Source of the DNA: Stomorhina lunata
Taxonomy: Eukaryota; Arthropoda; Insecta; Diptera; Rhiniidae
Reading direction: 5' to 3'
Assembly: GCA_933228675.1 (NCBI GenBank)
Contig: OW121741.1
Coordinates: 18,961,510 to 19,025,509, forward strand
Length of the DNA: 64,000 nucleotides
Shown: positions 1-11,470 of the stretch, piece after piece
Numbering within the stretch: position 1 is the first letter of the stretch
How the letters are laid out: each line of letters starts with the position of its first letter
Made by a program: the position numbers and the translations under genes
The notes under the pieces: model-generated
Databases searched by the model: none
What the model was told of the DNA's origin: nothing
The model's input: only the letters and a program-made list of their open reading frames with translations

Positions 1-735
1 GACACTAAACAGGTATAAAAAATCACAAGTTATTTGATTTGAGACATTTACAAATTATAGCAAAAATTAAAACTACACACGCAATAGGTAGTTTTTCCAT
101 TTTTCACAACACTTCAAATTTCCTTTACAAATTTATGGAAAATTTTATTTCAAACTATTTTCATAGTATCTGAGCATTTAAAACGTGTTAAAACAATTAT
201 TTGAGCAAAAGTACAAAAAAAACTCTTAGCTCCACAGGCGGTAAAGATTTAGTAAAAATTTCTGGCAAACAAAAGAAAGAAAAATATATGAAAAATATTC
301 ATTACTTGTACTTGTTTTTCTATACAATTTGGTAATTCTGTTGTTTATAGTAATAATAAAAGTATAAAAGGAAATAATAAAATTTTAAACGAAAATCTTA
401 AGTAAATAAACATTTTACTCAGGGGAGTTTTGTGAGAAATTCCCACACTTGTTAAAGAATGAAAGATCATCAAAATGTTTCATTTCACAAAAATTCCCTT
501 TCAAATTGAAATGAGTTTAGTTAACTTCACTCTCTGATTCATTCTCAAAATATTCACATTTTGAAAAAAAACTAAAATTAACAGACTCTTAGTAAAGACA
601 GATGTTAATTAACAGAGATATCTCTGTCAAGCCTATTTATATGTTAAGGGAACTGTTAATATTGAATAAAGAGAAATAACATCACTTTTTTATGTGAGCC
701 AGTGTTGCCGATTTCCATGTTCAACAATTATCGAA
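1..735. other. AT-rich unique sequence, no gene seen
   Basis: AT-rich, low-repeat DNA. No open reading frame, RNA gene or transposon end is recognisable. If the host gene on the minus strand continues past its third exon, this is likely intron or 3' flank. Confidence 0.5.
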
Positions 736-739
736 AAAT

Positions 740-3040
740 TCAAAATTTCCTATTTTTATAGGAAATTTTTCAAAAATTTCCTATTTTTATAGGAAATTTT
801 TCAAAAATTTCCTATTCTTACAGGAAATTTTTCAAAAATTTCCTATTTTTATAGGAAATTTTTCAAAAATTTCCTATTTTTATAGGAAATTTTTCAAAAA
901 TTTCCTATTTTTATAGGAAATTTTTCAAAAATTTCCTATTTTTATAGGAAATTTTTCAAAAATTTCCTATTTTTATAGGAAATTTTTCAAAAATTTCCTA
1001 TTTTTATAGGAAATTTTTCAAAAATTTCCTATTTTTATAGGAAATTTTTCAAAAATTTCCTATTTTTATAGGAAATTTTTCAAAAATTTCCTATTTTTAT
1101 AGGAAATTTTTCAAAAATTTCCTATTTTTATAGGAAATTTTTCAAAAATTTCCTATTTTTATAGGAAATTTTTCAAAAATTTCCTATTTTTATAGGAAAT
1201 TTTTCAAAAATTTCCTATTTTTATAGGAAATTTTTCAAAAATTTCCTATTTTTATAGGAAATTTTTCAAAAATTTCCTATTTTTATAGGAAATTTTTCAA
1301 AAATTTCCTATTTTTATAGGAAATTTTTCAAAAATTTTCTATTTTTATAGGAAATTTTTCAAAAATTTCCTATTTTTATAGGAAATTTTTCAAAAATTTC
1401 CTATTTTTATAGGAAATTTTTCAAAAATTTCCTATTTTTATAGGAAATTTTTCAAAAATTTCCTATTTTTATAGGAAATTTTCATATTTTTATAGGAAAT
1501 TTTTCAAAAATTTCCTATTTTTATAGGAAATTTTTCAAAAATTTCCTATTTTTATAGGAAATTTTTCAAAAATTTCCTATTTTTATAGGAAATTTTTCAA
1601 AAATTTCCTATTTTTATAGGAAATTTTTCAAAAATTTCCTATTTTTATAGGAAATTTTTCAAAAATTTCCTATTTTTATAGGAAATTTTTCAAAAATTTC
1701 CTATTTTTATAGGAAATTTTTCAAAAATTTCCTATTTTTATAGGAAATTTTTCAAAAATTTCCTATTTTTATAGGAAATTTTTCAAAAATTTCCTATTTT
1801 TATAGGAAATTTTTCAAAAATTTCCTATTTTTATAGGAAATTTTTCAAAAATTTCCTATTTTTATAGGAAATTTTTCAAAAATTTCCTATTTTTATAGGA
1901 AATTTTTCAAAAATTTCCTATTTTATAGGAAATTTTTCAAAAATTTCCTATTTTTATAGGAAATTTTTCAAAAATTTCCTATTTTTATAGGAAATTTTTC
2001 AAAAATTTCCTATTTTTCTAGGAAATTTTTCAAAAATTTCCTATTTTTCTAGGAAATTTTTCAAAAATTTCCTATTTTTCTAGGAAATTTTTCAAAAATT
2101 TCCTATTTTTATAGGAAATTTTTCAAAAATTTCCTATTTTTATAGGAAATTTTTCAAAAATTTCCTATTTTTATAGGAAATTTTTCAAAAATTTCCTATT
2201 TTTATAGGAAATTTTTCAAAAATTTCCTATTTTTATAGGAAATTTTTCAAAAATTTCCTATTTTTATAGGAAATTTTTCAAAAATTTCCTATTTTTATAG
2301 GAAATTTTTCAAAAATTTCCTATTTTTATAGGAAATTTTTCAAAAATTTCCTATTTTTATAGGAAATTTTTCAAAAATTTCCTATTTTTATAGGAAATTT
2401 TTCAAAAATTTCCTATTTTTATAGGAAATTTTCATATTTTTATAGGAAATTTTTCAAAAATTTTCTATTTTTATAGGAAATTTTTCAAAAATTTCCTATT
2501 TTTATAGGAAATTTTTCAAAAATTTCCTATTTTTATAGGAAATTTTTCAAAAATTTCCTATTTTTATAGGAAATTTTTCAAAAATTTCCTATTTTTATAG
2601 GAAATTTTTCAAAAATTTCCTATTTTTATAGGAAATTTTTCAAAAATTTCCTATTTTTATAGGAAATTTTTCAAAAATTTCCTATTTTTATAGGAAATTT
2701 TTCAAAAATTTCCTATTTTTATAGGAAATTTTTCAAAAATTTCCTATTTTTATAGGAAATTTTTCAAAAATTTCCTATTTTTATAGGAAATTTTTCAAAA
2801 ATTTCCTATTTTTATAGGAAATTTTTCAAAAATTTCCTTTTTTTATAGGAAATTTTTAAAAAATTTCCTATTTTTATAGGAAATTTTTAAAAAATTTCCT
2901 ATTTTTATAGGAAATTTTTAAAAAATTTCCTATTTTTATAGGAAATTTTTAAAAAATTTCCTATTTTTATAGGAAATTTTTAAAAAATTTCCTATTTTTA
3001 TAGGAAATTTTTAAAAAATTTCCTATTTTTATAGGAATTT
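740..3040. repeat. 31-bp doubly palindromic satellite array, about 74 copies
   Basis: About 2.3 kb of near-identical 31-bp monomers. Each monomer has two dyads. The first is CCTAT, four T, ATAGG. The second is AAATTTTT, C, AAAAATTT. The array therefore reads almost the same on both strands. Homogeneity is very high through 740-2840. The right edge (2840-3040) carries a fixed C-to-A variant between the A/T arms and then decays. A shortened monomer occurs at 1481 and again at 2431, 950 bp apart, hinting at a higher-order duplication. No coding potential. Confidence 0.95.
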
Positions 3041-3820
3041 GTTTTAAAAATTTCTTAGTTTTAAGGGAAGTTTTTCAAAAATAACGACAACACTAATGGA
3101 AAAGTTTGTTTACATTAAGAGTAATAGCACTGTTAGATTTAACACTTCAAAGAGCATGAGTGTTGGTGATAACAGAGCTGTTGTTTCATTTATATTCGAT
3201 TTCTTATAAGAAAATTTCTTTACTGAAGTTAAGGTTGAAATTTAGAATTTGTAAAATAAACAAATGAGTATGAAACTCAAATTTACAGTAAAATTTTTTA
3301 TCAGCCACAAACAAATTTATAAAACTTATCATTTTTAAAACAAACAAAATTTGTTAAACATTAAAAAACAAGTACAACATAAAAATTGGATTAAATTTGA
3401 GGTAACATTTAAATAAATATTTATACCCAAAAAACGGAAATCCCAAATTTATGACTTTTTCAAATCTAACAAAAAACTTTAAGAAGCAAATGTTTTTATT
3501 TTAGGAGGAAATAAATTTAGGGATTCGAGTAATTTAAACAAATATTTACAGCTAATTACATATTTAATAAGACAAAATAAACATTTTTTAAGAAATCTTT
3601 TCAAAACTATCTATTTATCCCCGATTTAACACGTTTTTTTTCTAAAAAATTCAAAAACAACTGTTTTTTTATTTAAACAAATTTCCAGTGAAACACGTTC
3701 CATATGTTATAAACAATTGAAAAAAAAAATAGTTTATAAATATTTCTTTAATGATTTTTTTAACAAGAAAACCTCAATGAAATCTTTTTTTGCTAATTAT
3801 AAAATTCAAACAAAAGTTTG
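3041..3820. other. AT-rich unique sequence, no gene seen
   Basis: The first 40 bases are a decayed end of the neighbouring array. The rest is AT-rich with many A and T runs. No open frame, RNA gene or repeat boundary is supported. Confidence 0.5.
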
Positions 3821-4535
3821 ATGTATTTATACCCTACACCAACATATGTGGGTGAAAAGCGTATTATAAGTTTGAGATGATGTTTGTAACTTATAGTAAA
3901 ACAATATTAGTCTCAAAGCAACCTTTAAGTCGCTAAACTTACTCGCACAAGAGTCACTTTTCGAGTCGAGCCAAAATATTAGTTTGTAGTTATTTTTTTG
4001 GACCCATGGGACAGTTGTTTGGGTTACTATACATAGGACTATCTTTATGAATTCGAGATTTTGGCCTCTTGAAGCCACAAACAAAATGTATTTAACTAAA
4101 ACTCACAAATGCTTTAAATGCTCTATATCTTATTTGATTAAAATTAGCCGATAATTTACCATACCTCCCATATAACAAGACCTTCTTTATAAAGCCACTT
4201 TAACACCCCAAAAATCATCCAAACGGTCATAAATCCGAAAAAAATTGAAGTTAAATGTCAAAACATCGCCCAGAATATACGTACATATAAGACAAGTATG
4301 TATTATTTAGAAATAAAGCAAAGCATAAATATGAGACCCTAGGTCCCATATTACCTTTAATGCTACGAATACATAGAAAATATTGATTGGAATGATGAGA
4401 AAATTGTACACTAATATTTTTCTAAGTATTAGAAAGTTTTGTTGCAAATCGCCTCACGTTTCCCCCCAGAGGTGTAGGCGATCATAGAGTCGGACTAGAC
4501 CAACTACAATACCTTTGTAACCGTTTCTGTTTCAT
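3821..4535. mobile_element. Diverged mini-me-like dipteran element
   Basis: It begins with TATACCCTACACCAAC and a following GGGTGAAAAGCGTATTATAAG, ending near 4530 with a GTCGGACTAGACCAACTA-type tail. A segment resembling 'AGAGTCACTTTTCGAGTCGA' lies at about 3950, and gene-like blocks such as ACCATACCTCCCATATAA appear inside. The same ordered blocks occur in the copy at 12406-12915. I infer a non-coding mini-me-like family (known in Diptera for GTCY and TA proto-microsatellites). This copy has lost the GTCY tract. Open frames inside it are accidental. Confidence 0.6.
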
Positions 4536-4831
4536 TTTAGTTTCTTTTCTTAAGAAAAACGTGCATTGCCTTAGGGTTTTTTTATAATAATATAATTTTT
4601 GTTCAATTTTTTTTTAAATTTATTTTTAGTCCGAAAAAAGAAAAAAGACTTTATCTAGATTTTGTTTGTGGTTTAAAAACTAAAAAGAGAAAAAAATGAA
4701 ACAATAATTTTATTTCATTTAACAACCGCAAAAAAACAATAACAATTTATGTAAAAAATAAAAAAGGAAACCTTCAAAATTTGAAATTTTATCAAAAACA
4801 AAAATTCAACTGAGTAAGAAATGAACTAGAA

Positions 4832-6015
4832 ATGAATCAAAAACTGGAATCAAGAACTGAAACCAGAACTGAATCAAAAACTAAATCAAGAACTGAATTA
4901 AGAACTGAATCAAGAACTGAATCAAAAACTGAATCAAGAACTGAATCAAGAACTGAATCAAGAACTGAATCAAGAACTGAATCAAGAACTGAATCAAAAT
5001 CTGAATCAAGAACTGAATCAAGAACTGAATCCAGAACTGAATCAAGAACTGACACAAGAACTGAATCAAGAACTGAATCAAGAACTGAATCAAGAACTGA
5101 ATCAAGAACTGAATCAAGAACTGAATCAAAAACGGAATCAAAAACTGAATCAAGAACTTAATCAAGAACTGAATCAAGAACTTAATCAAGAACTGAATCA
5201 AGAACTGTCTCAAGAACTGAATCAAGAACTGAATCAAGAACTGAATCAAGAACTGAATTAAGAACTGAATCAAGAACTGAATCAAGAACTGAATCAAGAA
5301 CTGAATCAAAAACAGAATCAAAAACTGAATCAAGAACCGAATCAAGAACTGAATAAAGAACTGAATCAAGAACTGAATCAAGAACTGAATCAAGAACTGA
5401 ATCAAGAACTGAATCAAGAACTGAATCAAGAACTGAATGAAGAACTGAATCAAAAACAGAATCAAAAACTTAATCAAGAACTGAATTAAGAACTAAATCA
5501 AGAACTGAATCAAAAACTTAATCAAGAACTGAATCAAGAACTGAATCAAGAACTGAATCAGGAACTGAATCCAGAACTGAATCAAGAACTGAATCAGGAA
5601 CTGAATCAAGAACTGAATCAAAAACTGAATCAAGAACTGAATTAAGAACTAAATCAAGAACCGGATCAGGAACTGAATCAAGAACTGAATCAAAAACTGA
5701 ATCAAGAACTGAATTAAGAACTAAATCAAGAACCGGATCAGGAACTGAATCAAGAACTGAATCAAAAACTGAATGAAGAACTGAGTAAAGAACTGAATCA
5801 AGAACTAACTCAAGAACTGAATCAAGAACTTAATTAAGAACTAAATCAAGAACTAAATCCAGAACTGAATTAAGAACTGAATCAAGAACTGAATCAAGAA
5901 CCGAATCAAGAACTGAATCAAGAACTGAATCAAGAACTGAATCAAGAACTGAATCAAGAACTGAATCAAGAACTGAATCAAAAACTGAATCAAGAACTGA
6001 ACTACAAATGAACTA
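4832..6015. repeat. 12-bp tandem array (GAATCAAGAACT)n
   Basis: About 98 copies of a 12-bp unit with scattered substitutions (CAAAAACT, TTAAGAACT, CCAGAACT, GGATCAGGAACT). Because 12 is a multiple of three, long low-complexity frames appear on both strands (an Arg-Thr-Glu-Ser repeat on plus, Phe-Leu-Ile-Gln on minus). Stops interrupt them irregularly and there is no gene context, so I treat them as non-coding. The array is the reverse complement of the one starting at 6950. Confidence 0.95.
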
Positions 6016-6949
6016 GAACTGAACGAGATCTCAACTAGAACTTGTTAATGATCTGAATTAAGAGCTGCACTAGAACTAGAAACTGTTTTTAAAACTAATC
6101 TATAACTGAAGTGTTGCCATGTTGAGAGTTTTCTCCCTTGTTTTCAAATTTTACTTAATCAAGTGTAAATTAATTGCTATTCTTTCATTTTTAATCCACT
6201 TAAGCGGAAAAGAATAGCGATGGAATTACATATCTCCTTTCCCTTGGTATCTTCCTTTATTCAAGCAATTTCAATAAATTTGTTTCCTGTTGCTTAAATA
6301 ATATTCAATATTGAAATTAGCAGGGAGCGTACTTCAAATACTCAAATACTTTTATGCAATTGGGTGTGTCAACCAATAACCGCAAACATTTAAACACTCG
6401 AATCTATTTGAACATGCAACTTACGATGATCCTTAAAAATGACAACGACACACTTGTCATGCCATAATATCCAAACACCAGCCACAGGAACATAAAAATG
6501 ACAACCCCATTTTTATATCTAGCAGCTGCTAGAAACTGTCGCTCAAGCCGATTTGTCGCCCCAGCCGCTTGGTTGGTGGTGCTAAAAACTGCTCGGTTTC
6601 ATACATAAATATTTTACTAGATAATTAATTACTTTGCCGGTGGTTTTTGTTGTTTTTGCTATTTGAAGGTTTTTGTGGTGTTAACAAATCCTTATTACCC
6701 AACTCATTCTCTGGTTAATTTTATTGTCCTTTTTCTCCTGCCTATGCGACATTAAGTGAATTAAAAGGAATTTGTTATAACAAATTATACTAAATACTTC
6801 CAAGAGCTATTGTCTGCGGACATAAATTCTAGTTTATTCTGATGGCATGATATCGAGAGGAATTTAATTGGGAATTAGCTAGAAGGAATTTTATTATAGC
6901 AATTAGGGAATCTTCCTTAGGAAGGAAAATATTTAGTTATATTAGTTCT
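6016..6949. other. Unique spacer between inverted 12-bp arrays
   Basis: A 0.93-kb non-repetitive stretch between two oppositely oriented arrays. It is richer in GC than its surroundings around 6480-6600. There it carries the perfect 14-bp palindrome CTAGCAGCTGCTAG (6519-6532) with a CAGCTG E-box at its centre, next to TATATC/ATTTTTATA sequence. A 25-codon minus-strand frame near 6600-6525 is too short to support. Possible regulatory island; function unknown. Confidence 0.4.
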
Positions 6950-7265
6950 AGTTAAGATCTAGTTCTAGTTCAGTTCTTGATTCAGTTCCAGTTCAGTTCT
7001 AGTTCAGTTCTTGATTCAGTTCTTCATTCAATTCTTAATTCAGTTCTTGATTCAGTTCTTGATTTAGTTCTTGATTTAGTTCTTGATTTAGTTCTTGATT
7101 CAGTTCTAGTTCATTTCTAGTTCAGTTCTTGATTCAGTTCTTGATTCAGTTCTTGATTCAGTTCTTGATTCGGTTCTTGATTCACTTCTTTATTCAGTTC
7201 TTGATTCAGTGCTTGATTTAGTTTTTGATTCAGTCCTTGATTCAGTTCCTGATTCTGTTCTTGAT
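6950..7265. repeat. 12-bp array (AGTTCTTGATTC)n, inverted relative to 4832-6015
   Basis: About 25 copies of the reverse complement of the 4832-6015 unit, mixed with CAGTTCTAGTT variants that foreshadow the next array. It makes the right arm of a large imperfect inverted repeat. Confidence 0.9.
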
Positions 7266-8330
7266 TCAGTTCTAGTTCAGTTCTAGTTCAGTTCAAGTTC
7301 AGTTCTAGTTCAGTTCTAGTTCAGTTCTAGTTCAGTTCTAGTTCAGTTCTAGTTCAGTTCTAGTTCAGTTCTAGTTCAGTTCTAGTTCAGTTCTAGTTCA
7401 GTTCTAGTTCAGTTCTAGTTCAGTTCTAGTTCAGTTCTAGTTCAGTTCTAGTTCAGTTCTAGTTCAGTTCTAGTTCAGTTCTAGTTCAGTTCTAGTTCAG
7501 TTCTAGTTCAGTTCTAGTTCAGTTCTAGTTCAGTTCTAGTTCAGTTCTAGTTCAGTTCTAGTTCAGTTCTAGTTCAGTTCTAGTTCAGTTCTAGTTCTAG
7601 TTCAGTTCTAGTTCTAGTTCAGTTCTAGTTCAGTTCTAGTTCAGTTCTAGTTCAGTTCTAGTTCAGTTCTAGTTCAGTTCTAGTTCAGTTCTAGTTCAGT
7701 TCTAGTTCAGTTCTAGTTCAGTTCTAGTTCAGTTCTAGTTCAGTTCTAGTTCAGTTCTAGTTCAGTTCTAGTTCAGTTCTAGTTCAGTTCTAGTTCAGTT
7801 CTAGTTCAGTTCTAGTTCAGTTCTAGTTCAGTTCTAGTTCAGTTCTAGTTCAGTTCTAGTTCAGTTCTAGTTCAGTTCTAGTTCAGTTCTAGTTCAGTTC
7901 TAGTTCAGTTCTAGTTCAGTTCTAGTTCAGTTCTAGTTCAGTTCTAGTTCAGTTCTAGTTCAGTTCTAGTTCAGTTCTAGTTCAGTTCTAGTTCAGTTCT
8001 AGTTCAGTTCTAGTTCAGTTCTAGTTCAGTTCTAGTTCAGTTCTAGTTCAGTCTAGTTCAGTTCTAGTTCAGTTCTAGTTCAGTTCTAGTTCAGTTCTAG
8101 TTCAGTTCTAGTTCAGTTCTAGTTCAGTTCTAGTTCAGTTCTAGTTCAGTTCTAGTTCAGTTCTAGTTCAGTTCTAGTTCAGTTCTAGTTCAGTTCTAGT
8201 TCAGTTCTAGTTCAGTTCTAGTTCAGTTCTAGTTCAGTTCTAGTTCAGTTCTAGTTCAGTTCTAGTTCAGTTCTAGTTCAGTTCTAGTTCAGTTCTAGTT
8301 CAGTTCTAGTTCAGTTGTAGTTCATTTCTA
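7266..8330. repeat. 11-bp tandem array (TTCTAGTTCAG)n
   Basis: About 97 highly uniform copies of an 11-bp unit, probably derived from the adjacent 12-bp unit by a one-base loss and then amplified. Short register slips occur near 7592-7620 (TTCTAGTTCTAG doublets) and at about 8050 (one missing T). The uniformity suggests recent expansion. No coding potential. Confidence 0.95.
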
Positions 8331-8795
8331 GTTTCGATACTAATTATAGTTCTAGTTCTGATTCCGGTTCTGATTATAGTCCTTATTCTGGTTCTGATTC
8401 TTTTTCTGATTCTATTTCAGATTCTGGGCCTGATTCTTGTTCTGATTCTAGTTTTGATTCTAGTTTTGATTCTAGTTTTGATTCTAGTTCTGATTCCAGT
8501 TCTGATTTTATTTAAGATTCCAATTCTGATTCTACTTCTTGTTCTAGTTCTGATTCTAGTTTTGATTCCAGGTCTGATTCTAGTTCTGATACTATTTCTG
8601 ATTCCAGTTCTGATTCTATTTATAATTCCAGTTCTGATTCTAGTTCTGATTCTATTTCTTGTTCTAGTTCTTATTCTAGTTCCGATTTTAGTTTTGTTAC
8701 TAGTTCTGATTTCAGTTCTGATTCTGGTTCCGATTCTAGTTCCGATTCTAATTCTGATTCCAGTTCTGATTCTAGTTCAGTTTTTATTAGCAAGC
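8331..8795. repeat. Degenerate 12-bp array of GATTCTAGTTCT type
   Basis: Diverged 12-bp units (GATTCTAGTTCT, GATTCCAGTTCT, GATTCTATTTCT) continuing the same family as 6950-8330. A plus-strand Val-Leu-Ile-Leu frame across it is a by-product of the 12-bp period and is not annotated as a gene. Confidence 0.9.
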
Positions 8796-9842
8796 TTTCA
8801 CTTTCCCTTTTTATAAGTAATAACAAATCTTCTTAAAATTTGACTTTTGAAACCCAAAAACCTTTCCCTTTTTTAGAAAGTTTGTACTTTTAATATTCAA
8901 TTATTTTGATAACATCCGCACATTTGCTATAAAATGACATTAGACTGACATTAAGACGGATATAAATATTAAAAACAAAACTCCCCAAGTAAAAAATTTT
9001 AACAACATAAATCTAATGTCTAATAAAAATTAAAAATAATTATTTTAAAGGTGAAACCCAAAGTTAAAAGATAAGTTAAAATTACAAATTTCAAACACGT
9101 TGAAATCGAAAAACAAAAAAATAGCAAAAAAAGAAATATTTTTTATTGTTTTAAGTAGTAAAAAGTGTTTAGCAAAATAATTCTTAAAAAAAAGTTGAAA
9201 TGTTTCAAAAGAAAACAATTTTTTGGGGTTAACAAATTAAGGAAAAATGTGGATTAAGTGAAATATTAGAAATTAGTGGGTTAATGGGGGAAATAAAAAT
9301 TGTTTTAATATTTCCTTAGAAATTGTTATAAACAAAAGAAATTTTTCATAAAAAGTATGGAAATTTTTTACGTACTCAACAAAAAATTTGAACTTTTTTT
9401 GTTTAAGTTCATTTTATTTCTTTTGATGAAATTGAATATTTAAAGAATTTTTGAAGGTGTTCAAAACAGATTTATGGCTGAGTTTTTAAGAAAAATTTGC
9501 ATTGTCTTGTCAAAATGTAAATTTTTGAAAAATATATCAAATTTATATTTTAAATAATGGTTCACTTAATTAAAAAACAAATTTAATATTTTCAAAATAC
9601 TTAAAAGTACTTCAAAAATGTAAAAATATTTGAAGGAAATTCAAAATTCAATGTCATTAACCCTCATATCAAAGTTCAACTGCCCATTTCCTCCTTTTGA
9701 AATTGTCTCTCTTTCATTTCTGTCACTCTTAAGAAAATCAATTATTCGTTGGAAAAGCTATTAAAAATTTTCTTTTTACTTTTAGTTATTACTAAAGTTA
9801 TTTACTTAAGTCAAAAATCTTTTAAAGTGTTTAAAATAATTT
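8796..9842. other. AT-rich unique sequence, no gene seen
   Basis: Long A and T runs with no supported gene. It lies 3' (minus-strand sense) of the candidate exon at 9945-9867. Confidence 0.5.
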
Positions 9843-9866
9843 CTATATTTTTTCGCCCGTCTTTAC

Positions 9867-9945
9867 TTTGATGATGGCGACCATAACGTCGACGACCTTT
9901 AACTGAATGTCTAAGTCCCCTTAAGAATCCCTTGACACCAAACAT
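9867..9945 (-). CDS. Candidate first coding exon, basic N-terminus (unrecognised)
   Basis: On the minus strand, an ATG in a good fly context (ACAAATG) opens 26 codons beginning MFGVKGFLRGLRHSVKG, rich in Arg, Lys, Gly and His. A GTAAAG donor follows at 9866-9861 and leaves phase 1. An in-frame TAA lies a few codons upstream, so this would be a true start exon and not an internal one. If unspliced, the frame continues to about 44 residues and stops. Its GC content stands out against very AT-rich surroundings. It shares strand with the large host gene, so it could be an alternative or nested promoter's first exon, but exon 3 of that gene leaves in phase 0 and cannot be joined to it directly. 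I do not recognise the peptide. A chance frame remains possible. Confidence 0.33.
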
Positions 9946-10073
9946 TTGTTTTTTTTATATCTGTCCTATTATACCACCTCATTTTGACGTTTAACGGAAG
10001 CCCAAAAATTCTGTCAAGTGTTTAGAATGTGAGAAAATGTTTAGGAAATATCCATAATGAGATTATTGGCAAA

Positions 10074-11152
10074 CTACACCATTTTCAATTAAAATTGAAA
10101 ATATTCAATTGAAATTGAGAATATTCAATTGAAATTGAGAAATTTTCAATTGAAATTGAGAATTTTCAATTGAAAATGAGAAATTTTCAATTGAAATTGA
10201 GAATTTTCATTTGAAATTGAGAAATTTTCAATTGAAATTGAGAATTTTCAATTAAAAATGAGAAATTTTTAATTAAAATTGAGAAAATCCTAATTGGAAA
10301 TGAGAAACATTCAGTTGAAATTGAGAATTTTCAATTGAAATTGGGAATTTTTGAATTGAAATTGAGAAAAGTCCAATTGAAAATGAGAAATTTTCAATTG
10401 AAATTGAGAAAAGCTCAATAAAAAATGAGGTTGAATTTTTAAATTGAAATTGAGAAGTTTTCAATTGAAAATGAGAAATTTTCAATTGAAATTGAGAAAT
10501 TTTCAATTGAAATTGAGAAATTTTCAATTGAAATTGAGAAATTTTAAATTTAAATTGAGAATTTTTCAATTGAAATTGAGAACACCCCAAGTGGAATTTC
10601 AACCTCATTTCAATTTAGGTTTTCTCAATTTCAATTCTAAAATTCTCAATTTCAATTGAAAATTTCTCATTTTCAATTGAAAACTTCTCATTTTCAATTG
10701 AAAATTTCTCATTTTCAATTGAAAATTTATCAATTTCAATTAAAAAATCAACCTCATTTTCAATTGGGCTTTTCTCAATTTCAATTGAAAAATTCTCAAT
10801 TTAAATTTAAAAATTCTCAATTTCAATTGAAAATTTCTCATTTCCAATTGGGATTTTCTCAATTTCAATTTACAAATTCTCATTTTCAATTGAAAAATTC
10901 TCAATTTCAATTGAAAATTTCTCAATTTCAATTGAAAATTTCTCATTTTCAACTGAAAATTCTCAATTTCAATTGAATATTTCTCAATTTCAATTGAAAA
11001 GTCTCAATTTCAATTGAAAATTTCTCAATTTCAATTGAAAATTCTCAATTCCAATTGAATATTTCTCAATTTCAATTGAAAATTCTCAATTTCAATTGAA
11101 AATTTCTCAATTCAATTTGAAAATTTCTCAATTACAATTGAAAATGGTGTAG
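10074..11152. mobile_element. Foldback-like element built of 21-bp CAATTG repeats
   Basis: Two arms of tandem ~21-bp units face each other. The left arm repeats TTTTCAATTGAAATTGAGAA (10081-10590). The right arm repeats its reverse complement (10610-11145). A short centre (about 10585-10620, ACACCCCAAGTGG region) separates them. The outermost bases are CTACACCATTTTCAATT and its exact reverse complement ending GGTGTAG, giving clean termini at 10074 and 11152. Such long repetitive inverted arms are typical of foldback elements. No transposase is encoded. The many Gln/Phe/Lys-rich frames are repeat artefacts. No convincing target duplication was found. Confidence 0.75.
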
Positions 11153-11214
11153 AATTTCACATAGGCCCGGCGTTGCCCGTGCCTCACATTATACTTCAAT
11201 GATATAGTCGAACT

Positions 11215-11470
11215 GAAGACAATATAATATCAAAATCCTTATATTTATTTTCCCAACATTTTTTCCTGTCAAATTTGAAATTAAAGTGGGTAAAGGAAGA
11301 ACGAAAAACACATAAACCCACAAACAAACATTCATACCATGGGCACGTTCCATGCTCCATAACTTGTTTCCGAATTAGGATAAATAGCGGTGTACTCTCT
11401 TTTATGGGATTTTTCAAAACGACCAAGTCAATGTATGAAAGTGCAACGTCTAACCTAATCGACTCTAATC
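11215..11470. repeat. Unclassified interspersed repeat, copy 1
   Basis: Aligns with 11868-12150 over roughly 250 bp. Shared blocks include AAACATAAACCCACAAACAAACAT-like sequence, GTTTCCGAATTAG, AGCGGTGTAC, TCTCTTTTATGG and TTTTCAAAACGACCA. Copies are diverged with indels. It may be part of a longer unknown element. The frame at 11275-11598 crosses it and is not conserved between copies, so I do not call a gene. Confidence 0.6.

Noticed and set aside
740..3040. CRISPR-like array
   Set aside because: Repeats are contiguous with no unique spacers, and the organism is a eukaryote.
4832..5477. Arg-Thr-Glu-Ser and Phe-Leu-Ile-Gln repeat proteins
   Set aside because: Same cause (12-bp array); irregular stops and no splice or promoter context.
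6525..6600. Short minus frame MYETEQFLAPPTKRLG
   Set aside because: Only 25 codons with no splice signal in phase; recorded as part of the spacer instead.
10273..10976. Gln/Phe/Lys-rich repeat frames
   Set aside because: They are by-products of the foldback element's 21-bp units.
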